64,000 bases of DNA from Eurosta solidaginis (Eukaryota > Arthropoda > Insecta > Diptera > Tephritidae), in contig NC_090321.1 in assembly GCF_040869045.1 (NCBI RefSeq), positions 93,788,603 through 93,852,602 of the forward strand, in the 5' to 3' direction. Position 1 is the first letter of the stretch. Each line of letters opens with the position of its first letter. The notes below the pieces were generated by a model. That model had not been told where the DNA came from. It saw only the letters and a list, made by a program, of their open reading frames with translations, and ran no database searches. Shown here piece after piece: positions 34,773-46,392 of the stretch. A program made the position numbers and the translations under genes.

Positions 34773-35403
34773 CTCTGTCATTTCCTCGTTGTATCTTCTA
34801 GGCGCTTCCAGAATTTACTTAGTTACTGCCATATAATTATAACTACAGATGCACGTGTATAGCTTCTCATATGCGCGCGTATTTGTGAGCCGCACTTCCA
34901 CAATTACAATTGCATACTTTCGGGAGAATCTCAGATAAGATAGCTGCATGAGTTTTTACATCTCTTCTCCGCTGCGTGTACGTAGATATGTGTAGACATA
35001 ATGATTGATTCGTTTATGTAGATACATAATGATTGATTTATGGATGTGCATACAAGGCGCTGCTTTGCATCGGCTTAGAGATGGCAGTACCCCTTAGTGT
35101 TGCTAATATTCGTAACATTATTTACGTGTTTTATTTTAATTTGAGCTGTGGCAATATTGCATATAAGGTTAATAATGAGAGTTCCTTTTAAGTAAAAGTT
35201 AAGAATAATTTTTGCATACTCACACTAAAGAAAATCATTCTTTGTCGAGGACGCATTATTTTTAAGTCGAGCGATTGTTGGAAAACAACGTTGGAGATTT
35301 GAGAAGTACACGGCTAAAAGAAGGTTTATAAATACCTATTATGCCGGTCTTCCTGAAAATGAGAGCGTAGAACAGAATTTGAAACGTCTACACTTTAAGA
35401 GTA

Positions 35404-35485
35404 AATTCTAGTGGGCGGCAGCCTGGTTTCGAACCCGCGTGCCACGGATTGTAATAACTTGCGCTACCTACTGAGCTCTCACATC
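35404..35485 (-). ncRNA. tRNA-like sequence with perfect B box
   Basis: The minus strand reads GAGCTCAGTAGGTAGCGC (D-arm/A-box-like) and, 40 nt later, GCGGGTTCGAAACC, a perfect pol III B box (GGTTCGANNCC). Three of five T-stem pairs hold and the acceptor stem does not pair convincingly, so a functional tRNA is unlikely. It is a pseudo-tRNA or the head of a tRNA-derived repeat. Confidence 0.4.
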
Positions 35486-35639
35486 TTTCTTAGAAAATAT
35501 ATCATTACACTTCATATGTATAACAAAATGTTTGTAGAGTTTTTCAGAAATGATAATTTTATTATTTATTACCTTTGTATTAAGTCCCTTTCATGTTTGT
35601 CCCCTCATTTCCATATTGACCCGCGGAAAAGTCTATTTC

Positions 35640-36420
35640 GGTACCTTCCCGTTGAGCTACACACTTGATACTTAGACCATAGTTCAGATCTGGGAGACAT
35701 TACAATGCAAGTGCAAAAAAATCCGCTAGCACATAGTTTGCGAGTAGATGGCACTACACTTCGTGGAAAACAAAATGCCGTCAGGTGGCAGACGAATCGA
35801 GATAAATGAAAATCCCTGAAAAACGCAGGGAATCTTGCGATCGATTTTTAAGTAACTTCCCGGTGAGCTAGAGACTTGAAGCTTGGGCCCTGAGTCAGAA
35901 CCCGGTGACAATGCAATATTTGATCAAAAAAATGTCGCTAGGTGGCGCATGGATCGAGATATTAAGAAAATTAATTTTGATTTGGGAATCTTTCAATCCA
36001 TTTTTAACTAACTTCCCGATGACATAGACTTGAAACTTGGCAAGCAGTTCGAGGCTTGGTGACAATACAATTTACAGAAAACAAAATTCCGCTAGGTGGC
36101 ACTTTAAGTAAGATAACTACAAATCCTTGAAAAACGAGGGGAATCTTGCAATCGATTTTTGAGTAACTTCCCGGTGAGCTAGAGACTTGAAACTTGGGCC
36201 GTGGGTCAGAACTCGGTGACAATGCAATATTTTATCAAAAAAATTCCGCTAGGTGGCGGACGGATCGAGATATTGAGAAAACTACTTTTAAATTGGGAAT
36301 CTTGCAATCGATTTTTAACTAACTTCCTGGATATCTAGAGACTTGAAACCTGAAATATAGTTTAAAACTCGGTGACAGTGCAATGTTTGATCGAAAAATT
36401 TGAGCTTTGTAAAGCACAAG
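35640..36420. repeat. ~156-bp tandem repeat, related to the 117-bp array
   Basis: AGTAACTTCCCGGTGAGCTA and its variants occur near 35,851, 36,008, 36,162 and 36,319, a period of ~156 bp, with an older unit near 35,645. Each unit also has GAACCCGGTGACAATGCAAT and a GCTAGGTGGCG box. The first two motifs recur just before the 117-bp array (about 140-210), and the third is its core, so the 117-bp minisatellite probably derives from this longer repeat. Confidence 0.8.
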
Positions 36421-36716
36421 TTGAACTATTTAGAAGATGCAGGCGTTATAGAATTCCACCTCGTTGAAGGCCCAACTCAACACACGTCCTTGCATACTTT
36501 TAGGCGTACGAGACTTTCACCACGATTTTCAGTTGTGCAAATTAAGTAGCTGACAAACATGGTGGAATTATCTTGTTATGATGCGAGGTTGATTCCTGTT
36601 GTATTCGCCAGTTTGGAAAAAATAAATAAAGATAAGTATTTTCACTTAGGAATTACTAAAATTACTAATCAAAGTTGCAATAGCCTCTTTGTAGGCAGTA
36701 CTAAAAAATTTAAAAT

Positions 36717-37070
36717 AAAATGATAATAAAAAATTTTAAGGACTACCTTTATATAAATGGACCAAAAAATAGAAAGCAATTTTTCCTTTAATACAGACAG
36801 AATTTTGGGATTTAAAATTATAAAGGTGAAGCGCGTGTTTAAATTTTAAATAGTCAATTTGTTAATCCCAAGTACATGGTTTGCCTTAAATTGAAATATT
36901 GCGCTCTACCTTTATAGTTTTAAATCCCATAATTCTTTTACAAGAGCTATTGTTAAAGTTTTTTAGCCAAAATAGACTATGTCTATATTAAAGGAAAAAT
37001 TGTGTTCTATTTTTTGGTCCATTTATATAAAGGTAGTCCTTAAAACTTTTTTATCATCTTTTTTATATTT
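36717..37070. mobile_element. Long-arm foldback MITE
   Basis: The arms share GACTACCTTTATATAAATGG, CCAAAAAATAGAA and CAATTTTTCCTTTAATA, about 80 bp each with few mismatches. The ~200-bp centre is AT-rich and repeats TTTAAATCCCA in inverted form, so the palindrome extends inward imperfectly. It is non-coding. No clear duplication was identified in the A/T-rich flanks. Confidence 0.65.
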
Positions 37071-37195
37071 AAATTTTCAGCAACAAGTTTCTATTTTTAG
37101 ATGTTTAAAACTTTTTGGTTTTATTTCAAACCCTATTTTTCTATTCTATGTTTACCACCGTATTTATTACAAAAATACTAAAGGCGATTGTTTTT

Positions 37196-37627
37196 TTTTT
37201 ATCGGCCTAATGATAAAGGATTAGTGGTTTGATTTCGAGCTACATATATACAATAATTTTTATGAAACTATTTTTTTTTTCAATTTTTCTATAATTGAAA
37301 AATTATTATTTAATTTGGAATAGAAGATAGAAAATTTTTCAGACACCTGCCATAGCTGCGCAGATAGACCCATTTCGAAGATTGCTAACCCTTTATCATC
37401 AGTACGCTTTATGCACGCAGCGCTAACCTTTTAGCTACTTCTATTCCTCTTCACCAACTATATTTTAACAGCGTTGCGCCATCTGTTGCAAATCACTGAT
37501 AATGTTGAATTTTTGTTTATATTATAGAAAAATTAAGTAAACAATAATTATTATAAAAATTATTGTTATAGGCCTGTATCTCAAACCAATTCCAACCAGG
37601 AATTCTATAATGCAAAAGGATTATAAA
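37196..37627. mobile_element. Inverted-repeat family IR-A, copy 3
   Basis: The left end TTTTATCGGCCTAATGATAA, then TTGATTTCGAGCT and ACAATAATTTTTAT, is mirrored at the right by ATAAAAATTATTGTTATAGG and AACCAATTCCAACCAGGAAT. The interior shares CCATTTCGAAGATTGC-like and CACCAACTATATT-like segments with copy 1, so copies 1 and 3 are the same element throughout. Confidence 0.6.
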
Positions 37628-38114
37628 GCTTTTTAAGATGAAATTTCAATACAAATTTTCATATTACAGGAACTTTATAAACTTTTTTATTTTTTTGAAT
37701 AAGAGGGTTCGATTTTTGAAACTTCTTTGGTTTGGGGTAAAACAATTCTGACCGTGTATCTATGTTAGTTCTCAGCTTAAGCTTTAGTATGTCTAAATGT
37801 TTATTGGGATACATAATATGGTTTCCAATCAGTGAATCAACTCATTTCGCTGAGATAACTAGCATTAGCTCAGCATTGCCACAAAAAAGTAGCAGGAAGC
37901 GCATAGCAATCTGTGTTCACAACATTCTAACGAATGTCTTAATCGCAACCCACCCTTTTAAACTTTCACGTTCCTTAGGTTTATCGCAGCTCATGCAGCA
38001 TGTTGTTCTCATAAGAATGGTCACAGGTGTCATTGACGGCGCTAGCAAACATTGGGTGGTAACATTTGTTAGAAATGACGCGGCAGCAACCACTGACACA
38101 TAAAAACGAGATGA
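37628..38114. other. Unassigned segment
   Basis: Overlapping frames at 37,762-38,103 (plus) and 37,917-38,099 (minus) have no recognised domain. The minus-strand frame is Cys/Met-rich and could equally be chance. Confidence 0.3.
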
Positions 38115-39460
38115 AACAAGTAAGGAAGGTTAAGTTCGGATGTAACCGAACATTACATACTTAGTTGAGAGCTATGGTGACAACATAAGGGAAAATAATC
38201 ATGTAGGAAAATGAACCGAGGGAAACCCTGGAATGTGTTTGTATGACATGTGTATCAAATGAAAGGCCTTAAAGAGTATTTTATGAGGGAGTGGGCCATA
38301 GTTCTATAGGTGGACGCCATTTAGGGATATCGCCATAAAGGTGGATCAGGGGTGACTCTAGAATGTGTTTGTACGATATTGGTTTCAAATTAAAGGTATT
38401 AATGAGGGTTTTAAAAGGGAGTGGTGGTAGTTGTATAGGTGGTCGCCTTTTCGAGATATCACCATAAAGGTGGACTCTAGACTTTGCTTGTACGATATGG
38501 GTATCAAATGAAAGGTGTTAATGAGCATTTTTAAAAGGGAGTGGGCCTTCGTTCTATAGGTGGTCGCCTTTTCGAGATATCGCCAAAGGTGGATCAGGGG
38601 TGACTCTAGACTTTGTTTGTACAATATGGGTATCAGACGAAAGGTGTTAATGAGTATTTTAAAAGGCAGGGATCCCTAGTTCCATAGGTGAACGCCGTTT
38701 CGAGATATCGCCATAAAGGTGGACCAGGAGTGACCCTCGAATTTGTTTGTACGAAATTGGTATCAAATTAAAGGTATTAATGAGAGTTTTAAAAGGGAGT
38801 GGTGGTAGTTGTATATGTGAAGGCGTTTTCCAGATTTCGACCAAACAGGGTGACCCAGAACATCATCTGTTGTATACCGCTAATTTATTTATATATGTAA
38901 TACCTGCCAAAATTTCAAGCGTTTTTTATTTCGCCCTGCAGAACTTTTTCATTTTCTTCTACTTAATATGGTAGGTGTCACAACCATTTTACAAAGTTTT
39001 TTCTAAAGTTATATTTCGCGTCAATAAACCAATCCAATTACCATGTTTCATCATTTTACTATTTTTCTATTTTGCGTCATAAGTTCAATTCACCTACCAA
39101 ATTTCATCGTTTTATCTGTCTTTGGTAATGAATTATTGCACTTTTTCTGTTTTTCGAAATTTTCGATATCGAAAAAGTGGGCGTGGTTATCGTCCGATAT
39201 CGCTCATTTTAAATAGCGATCTGAGATGAGTGCTGAGGAACCTACATACCAAATTTCATCAAGATACCTCAAAATTTACTCAAGTTATCGTGTTAACGGA
39301 CGGACGGACGGACGTGGGTCAATCAAATTTTTTTTCGACCCTGATGATTTTGTTATATGGAAGTCTATATCTATCTCGATTCCTTTATACCTGTACAACC
39401 AACCGTTATCCAATCAAACTTAATATACTCTGTGAGCTCTGCTGAACTGAGTATAAAAAG
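38115..39460 (-). mobile_element. Compact DINE-1-like element E
   Basis: It is complete on the minus strand: start at 39,460 (TATACTCAGTTCAGCAGAGC), GTCCGTCCGTCCGTCC tract, CACGCCCACTTTTTCGATAT block, about five minisatellite units (38,180-38,865), and terminus with the TTCGGTTACATCCGAAC hairpin and CTTCCTTACTTGTT. At 1.35 kb it is a third the size of element A, mainly through fewer units and a deletion in the middle. Confidence 0.8.
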
Positions 39461-42110
39461 GAGATGGCGTGAAAACATGTAGGAAAAAAAGTAAGGGAGC
39501 GCACGTACATAATTTGTTGATGTTACTGTTGTTATAGCTGTTTTGCTATCTTTCCACCACTTCACCTGCTGCTTGGGTCATTATTGTTAACCGTTTGAAT
39601 CTAATAGGATGCGGGCGCGTGCTCTAATGGTCTTACTCGCCACAACAATAACGACAACGGTCACAGTAGGTATGTAAAGAATGACAGTGCAGTTGGTCGT
39701 TTTCTCACAGGCACAGCAATAGATCAAAATATGTCTATGAGTTTTGTTTTTGTTTTTCTTAAATTTTCACAATTTTACTTTAACAGCTTTATTTATCTTT
39801 CTGTCGGATTAGGCCACCTTTTTTGCTTTTAGCAATCGAGCAGCGTTTGTGTGACCGTATACAAGTGGTATTTATGACATAACTGAATGTCTTTGTTATT
39901 AATAACGTTAAAACGAAAGAGGGTCGTTCTAGAACCAGATGCGAATTATATGGAAATAACATTTCATGAGAGCATTGCTAAATTGAAATGAAAGATATTT
40001 TTAGGAAATGTCTCAATTCTCTCGCAATCAGTAGTTGGGGTATACGATCTCCACTAAAAGGAGGCAACTACATATGAGTTTCGTTCAGGTTTATTTCCAA
40101 TAAACCAACATGCACTATCATTTGTTTACTTTCTTTAAAAAAAGTAATCGGCTTTTGTATGGCAATGACCGAAAAATAGTCAGAGTGGTTATTTCTGCAT
40201 TACATGTCAACAAGTTAAATAATTCCAGTCTCAAATTCAGTTAGTCTATTATTATCTGTTATACATACATATGTATGTAACTGTTAAAATAAAAACATGG
40301 GTTGATTGAAATTTATATTGGTATCTGCTTTTACAATGGCCGCATCAGAATGAACTTCTTCATATAGGTGCGTACAACGCAATCTTATGTATGATAATAG
40401 CATCGCCACAATCACGCAAGATGTTGCATTTGAAAATGTGAAGGAACTTCAGGCTCAGCAATTAAACCTTATTTTTTCTCCTACTCTTTTGTTAAAATGC
40501 AGTTTTTAATTGTGAAAAACATTGGAAAAGTACCAAAGAGTGGGAAAAATAATTTCACTTGCAAAGTGTGAAAGCATTCAAGCTAAAGCAAATGTCGAAT
40601 TTTTCTTCTTATGCCTGCATTTACAAAAGTTGAAGATTGCCAACTTGTGTATGTCAGATGGCACTTGTGTCGATCGGTCTGCCAATCTCCGTAATAATAC
40701 GTGCAATTTACTCATCATGCATAAGATTGCGTTGAACCTATGTGTATGAAAAAGTTGATTGTGACGCGATCTTAACATTAGTAAGTGTTTAAACGGGACC
40801 AATACAAACTTCTTAATTAACTTGAAACTAAACGTTACGTGCATCCTTGCCAAAATCGGATCGAGGCATAGGAGACGGAATATTTATTTTCAAATTTTTT
40901 AGACCAAGTTTACATAGTACGAGGTTATCTTCATTTTCGTACTTAACTGTTAATCGGTAATCAAATAACTAGATTTCCCAAAAGAGTAAACAAAACGGTT
41001 CCTCGACAAATTTGAAATTTATTATTGTAGTACCTAGGGATGGGGTTTATCTAAACGTAGTATAGGTAAACTATTGTGGGTTTAATGTTGATTAGAGTAT
41101 GTGTAAACAAAGTTTTGAAATGATTTCGGTTTGATTTTTTCCAACTTCACAGTTGTCACGTGGCTGTCATGGCGACCTTGCATGACGTACCAACCAGTAA
41201 GTAGCTGACTTTTTGTAGTTAACTAGACTTGAGTTACCTTCCGGAATCCCATAAAATACTCAATTTTATTTTGATTTTTTCCCAATTAATGATTTTTTTC
41301 TACAAATATGGTATACTTAATTAAGGTGCATAATTTTTTTTTTTTATATATATCAAACAAGTGACAGCTCTGTAAAAACATCCTGAGTACCAACATTAAA
41401 AGATTACTAGGCGTTTTCAATTATTGGTTTATTTTGTATTTTAAAACATAGTAAGTGTGAATCTATTCGTCAGGTTATTCAGAATAATTCCACCATTGCC
41501 ACCATCTGTCTTTTGTTAACAAGTTGAGTTCTCGCCAGTCTTGTGGCTACAGCTTGTTGTTGCCCATATCCTGCTGTTTCCGTTCAAACTGACAAATTTT
41601 GCCATTTTAGTGCGATTGTTTTTTGTTGTTCGTTTTGCTTACTCAATTACGCACAAAATTCAATAATAGGATTGCTTTCGGCGCAATTACAGCTGCAACA
41701 TTTCAGTTGCTGGATCACAGCTATTAGGTATAAGCAACAAATACTACGCGAAAAGAAAATGCCAGTGGCCAAATAAGAACGCTTGGATATAAAACAGATG
41801 CCTAAATTCAAGAAAAGTGGCGTTAGCGTCAGCAATAATAACAAAAATCGCCATAAGGCAATTTGCTTTGACATCATATATATATGTATATTTCAATGGA
41901 GAGAAAAGCACTCTTGTGTTTGTGAAAACATGTTCATCACATATGGTCACAGCTGTTCGTCAACCACCGCAACAGTAGCAACGTCAGGATGATGCTTTCA
42001 GCGACGACCAGTTTTGTCGTTTTAATACAAATATATACAAGTGGATACATTTAAATCACAAACAAAACATTGAAATTTTCTGTTCCTAAAACTTATTATT
42101 GACAATTTTT
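39461..42110. other. Unique-looking AT-rich DNA
   Basis: No gene can be supported. Frames at 40,522-40,853 and 41,543-41,992 overlap on opposite strands and show no domain. A poly-T/TATATA run lies near 41,330. Confidence 0.45.
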
Positions 42111-42610
42111 TTATTTAGATATTGTTACGGTCGCGACACTTTCTGTAGAGAACTTTCATAGTTTTACTAAACCGATCTTACCATATCAAAATTTGAAATT
42201 CCACCTATTGACAGTGCAATCAAAGAAAAAGCACTTCTTAAGCCATTGTGATTTATTAGCATTTGAAAGTTTTCCTGTCGCGACATCTCTGTGTTATGGT
42301 CGCGACATGATTCGTTTTTTTACTGTGTATTGGGCAATGTCTCCACAACCGATTGTTGTATACAAACGAAATGTATTCTTTGGTCCATGGTCCCCTGTCG
42401 TGTGATACAGATATTAAAGTAAAATATTTTATGGTCATCCAAGTCCAAACTTTGGTCAATACTCGACAACGAGAGCTTACTTAGAAAAATTGTTAGTACC
42501 ACTTAAGTCATTGGACTCGTATAAATGAATCTGTCCCAATCTGAAAGAAAAAGTACCGAATGTCACGGTCGCGAAACTTATAAAAAGTTACAAATAAACT
42601 GATTTGATGT
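42110..42610 (-). repeat. CpG-core repeat, left copy
   Basis: The palindromic motif TGTTACGGTCGCGACA occurs at 42,123 and, with variation, at 42,292 and 42,561, with a half site at 42,276. The segment between (about 42,365-42,510) matches the complement of 49,980-50,170, including TATGGTCATCCA and ACTTTGGTCAATA. Both copies have similar translated frames, suggesting either an ancient coding piece or plain similarity. Confidence 0.65.
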
Positions 42611-43131
42611 TTTTAAATGAAGGGCAACTCCATAAAAAGCTTCGCAACTACAATTACTATTTTATAGATTTTCCAAATTATCTTTTTATCAACTTTGAGC
42701 TGAGCTAACGTCTTTTCCACAACATCCAAATGCAAAAAAATTATTAATTATAATGGAGTGACCTTTCGTGAACGCATGTAAGGATTTTTGGATACTGTAA
42801 GATGGAATTTGTTTATTAATTCAGAGGGGTCTGAATTGGTGGAAACACTTATACACATATTCAGCTAAAATTAACACTATACGAGTTAACTTTAAGTGCG
42901 AATTGGCCGCTAAGGTAATCAGGCAAGTCAATGTTAAACCGGGTTCAATCTCAACTCTAGTTTAGGTTAAGCCTAGCTTTTTCGTTTTTTTTTAATTTTA
43001 AGCTTAGTCCCGTAAACGGTTATTGGTTATAATTTTGCTCCGATTTATCAAAACAAAATATTAAAAAAAAACATATAAATAATTTGAAAAATTACGAGAC
43101 TACCTTAAAATTTTTGGCGCATAGTCATAGT

Positions 43132-43510
43132 CAGGGCTGTTCAAAAATTTCTATATTGAAGTTCAAATCAAATACACATACAAAATATTATGTAGATTGA
43201 AACGTTTTTAAATTGAACAAAAAAATTATTATTTATTATAATAGAATTTTGATGGTCCCTTTAATGAATAAATTTTGAATTAAAATTTTTCTCAGTGCTA
43301 AAATATTTTTGAAAAATTTTTTGGTATCAATTTGTTCGTGTAAATTTTAATATCATACCGAAGTGCCTTGGCTTCATATGGAAGTACTTTTTTGTACTTT
43401 CTAATGAAATTCAGGCACTTTCATATAAATCTTATTTATATGTGAGGGCATATCTTCAGGGCAAAACAAAAACAAAAGTGCTATGAGTGTATGGGGGTAG
43501 AGCAGCTCTA
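43132..43510. mobile_element. hAT-type MITE
   Basis: GTCATAGT at 43,124-43,131 is repeated exactly at 43,511-43,518, an 8-bp duplication typical of hAT. The ends are CAGGGCTGTTC and, complemented, TAGAGCTGCTC, short imperfect inverted repeats of the hAT (C/T)A(G/A)NG type. The interior is 379 bp, AT-rich and non-coding. Confidence 0.75.
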
Positions 43511-43632
43511 GTCATAGTCAAAACACAATAAGTTTTATACTTGGTTGCCGTTTTTGACAGAATGCTCATAAGAACTGACATATGTCAAAAAACTTTAACT
43601 AACTTTAGAACATAGCAATAACTAAAAAGGTT

Positions 43633-43797
43633 CAATGTGGTCATATTAAATCGTTCCCAAGATGGTCGGGCTAGTCCCTTAATGGTGCTTGTTACCGAAA
43701 CGTGTCGAACCTATACCCCGCAAGGAACCATCAGCAAAGAACCAAAATCTTCGGAGAGTGTCCTTATCGTTACAACAACAAAAATAAAAACAACATA
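43633..43797 (+). mobile_element. (CAA)n-tailed repeat, copy 1
   Basis: It contains CAATGTGGTCATATTAAATC, GATGGTCGGGCTAGT, ATGGTGCTTGTTACCG and an ACAACAAC tail. Three further copies (45,018; 55,153; 63,178) share the order and tail, all on the plus strand. This is most likely the 3' end of a non-LTR retrotransposon or a dependent SINE. Confidence 0.6.
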
Positions 43798-45017
43798 AAT
43801 TCGCAATTGGATGCTCTCTTAGTATTGCATATTTCATCTAAGAATTTTACGAAAATAAACTAAATTTTTTCTATACATATTACATTCTGGCGATCAAGCG
43901 GATACTGTCGGAAACGGAGCCAGCATTTGGGTCATCGTACGCATGTATATTCGTTTTCACTAAACGCTACGCGCCTTTGGATGATTGGATAAATAACATT
44001 GTTATATATAAAATGTGGCTTTTCGTCCTTTACCTCGATCCACTTACGCATCGACATCTGTCTTTTGTATACGTATGCCTTCATATTTTTCGACTCAGAT
44101 CTGCCAAAAAAGGGTTGTCAATATTTATTTTCTCCTTTTATACTTATTGTCCTCAAATGTTTTTGGCAGGACCAAAGTCACGTACTCCCCACACAAAAAT
44201 CCCTTCATTAAAGCTTACAAACAAATAAATTTAATCTAAATTTGTTTTCTAGACTATTTGGCGTTAGGAAAAATGTTGGTTTGTGTGTGGAGAGGTGGGT
44301 GATTCTGTGCTTCTCATATGCTCGCAGCAAATCAAGTTTGAATCTGAATTTAGTTGCTATACACCATGAGTACACGTGTGAAGCTCGGCGCTCGAGGCCG
44401 TATATAACTTGGTTTTCACTTCGGAAAATAAGTATGCAGATAACAGGGAGCAATGTGCCTATCTGTTTACGTAGTGTTGAATGTTTTGCTGAGTCGCCTA
44501 ATTGCAGTTCGTCTGGGTGTTGCACTGCTGCCAGTAAACTCAGTAATAAATTTGCCATTCTTCATAGTTATGAATCAGTGAGTTGTACTAGTTCCTGGGT
44601 TAAATTTCATAAGTACACTTGCACAAATAGCTACTGCAGTTTCGTCAACACCTCAAGAACTCATTTAAGTTGTCTTCACATGGATTGGTTGTTGTCTACT
44701 GGAAAATTTATGTACATAGGAGTGGCTACACAGCTAATGCGTTTTCATGAGGCGAAAATAGATACATACATATGTTTTTGATAAAAATAAACATAAATAT
44801 TTTTTCTGTACGCTAACTACATTTCAGACTCTATTCGCCGTAGACTATCATGCATTGAGCATTCTTATATTGTAGGTCAGTCGAATTTCTATGATCTTCC
44901 TGAGATGTATATATACCCGAAAAAAGCTGTCTCATAACATGCAAAAGGGATTGAATTTTCGTTCTAGATGTTTTGTCCTCCTCCGAGGCGAATCCTGTTA
45001 CAAATATGAATGTATCA
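43798..45017. other. Unique-looking DNA with one accidental-looking frame
   Basis: A 179-codon plus-strand frame (44,242-44,781) is the longest unassigned one in the window. It is Cys/Ser-rich without a domain, overlaps a 116-codon minus-strand frame and has no start context or neighbouring exon signal I can defend. Confidence 0.35.
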
Positions 45018-45212
45018 TATACATATTTGGCAGGCGAGGCATTGGCGACCCCAAGTTCCTCACGGAACCAGGTGATGGGTGGACAAGGCCTAGAATGTTC
45101 ACTTTTGTCCCGTGATGGTCGGGATAGTACCTTAATAGTGCTTGATTCCGGAACGTACCGGTTTTATATCTGACAAAGGACTACCAACATCGCTAACACT
45201 CCCCAAACGAAC
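45018..45212 (+). mobile_element. (CAA)n-tailed repeat, copy 2
   Basis: It starts ATATTTGGCAGGCGAGGC, then GCGACCCCAAGTTCCTC, GATGGTCGGGATAGTACC and CCGGAACGTACCGG. The tail is degraded (ACACTCCCCAAACGAACAG). Confidence 0.6.
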
Positions 45213-46392
45213 AGTAAGATTCGCAAAAAATTTTTCCATTTACTCATGTTTTAAGAATTAAAGTCTGAGAATACGAAGATCAAAATGACTGCAATCTGTA
45301 CCATATGCGATGCGCTTACAATTGCGGTGTACTTTTCCACTTCTTTTGTATGCACCACACCCGCTTTGCTTTGAATCGTATTTAGTGGCATTTCTCATTG
45401 AACAACATCGACGGCACATTTGCAAGTGATATTACCAAGTCAGAAGCACGGTGAAATACAAGTTTTCCTTAGAATTTTGAAGCATGTGTAGCAAATGTGT
45501 TCATATGTTTGCTTAATTTTCTTTTTAACATCCGTACTTGTATGAATGCGTTAACGTGTGCCAGCATTGCATCTATACATGTTTTTATGTTTGAGATGAT
45601 GAGTGAGTTGAACAGACTTTTTGGGTAAGGTGTTATGCACCAGTGTCATTCATAGGCACCAACAACATGCCCATTCATACATTTGCAGTAGAATCGGCTG
45701 TTTTAACTGGTGTATATCGGACGAAGAATGTGTTCTGCTCAGTTCTAAACGTTTTTTTGTCTTTGGATTGGTTTATCAAAGCGGTTTTTAGCACTTTGAA
45801 CAGGATTTACGGTTCAGTTCGGTTCTATATATATGTAAAATCAGAAAATATTTACTTTTTCCTACAAAGTTGCAAGAAAAATAGTATAGGTAGTTTTATC
45901 AAGGACTTAAAGTTCTCTTTATCCTGTTTCTAATAGTGCGTATTTTGCACGTTTTTGTAAACCTAAATATCGATTTGTAATTATAATGTTGTATTATCAA
46001 AAAATTGAAAAGCATGTCCACAATAAAACGAAAAATATTTAAATGAAAATCATAAGAAAAGCACATACATATTTTTTGTTTCCCTGTCGACATCCACATT
46101 TAAAGGCTACATCTGCTTTATTTCGAATTGTTTGACACAATTGAAAGGGATGTCCTCCAACCACACCCACTTGCAAATTTTTAGTTAAGAAGTAAAAGTT
46201 TTGGAAAACCTTCCATATGAGAGTGCTCCCACCTTTACAAGTGTGCTATTTTTAGTTTTGTCATGATAAGGCCAAAGAAAATGTGCTGTTTAAGTGGGGG
46301 CTCAGAGTGAGGTTGGTGTTAGATGAGTTTGCTTTAGTATGGGGAGAGGTGGTTTTTGTTGCGCGGTTTCCCAGACGCAGGATATGCATTGG
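45213..46392. other. Unique-looking DNA
   Basis: Short frames only; no repeat or domain seen. Confidence 0.45.

Larger units (their letters stand above)
32345..35117 (-). mobile_element. Gypsy-like (Ty3) LTR element with SAP-domain Gag, truncated
   Basis: Minus-strand order is LTR (35,117-34,572), leader, Gag with SAP motif, coiled coil and CCHC knuckle, then aspartic protease. Reverse transcriptase, RNase H, integrase and the second LTR are absent; sequence becomes unrelated below about 32,345. It could be the truncated end of a normal element or a gag-protease-only derivative. Gag and protease each carry only a few disabling changes, so this is one of the younger large elements here. Confidence 0.85.
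34572..35117 (-). repeat. 5' LTR of the Gypsy-like element
   Basis: On the minus strand it runs from TGTTACGAATATTAGC to AAATTTGTTACA, 546 bp with TG...CA ends and short inverted termini (TGTTAC / GTAACA). The following leader begins ATTGGTGTTAGAAGAGGAAT, where a primer-binding site is expected. A TATAAAAG box (34,765-34,772) and AATAAA signal (34,674-34,679) lie ~90 bp apart, as in a working LTR. No second copy is in the window. Confidence 0.8.

Noticed and set aside
32345..35117. Domesticated Gag gene of the host
   Set aside because: Adjacent LTR, two in-frame stops and a frameshift at the protease active site indicate a decayed retrotransposon rather than a maintained host gene.
37762..38103. 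113-codon frame and its 60-codon minus-strand partner
   Set aside because: No recognisable domain or neighbour; the two frames exclude each other and neither can be preferred.
44242..44781. 179-codon plus-strand frame
   Set aside because: No domain, overlapping 116-codon frame on the other strand, no supporting splice or promoter signal; could be chance.
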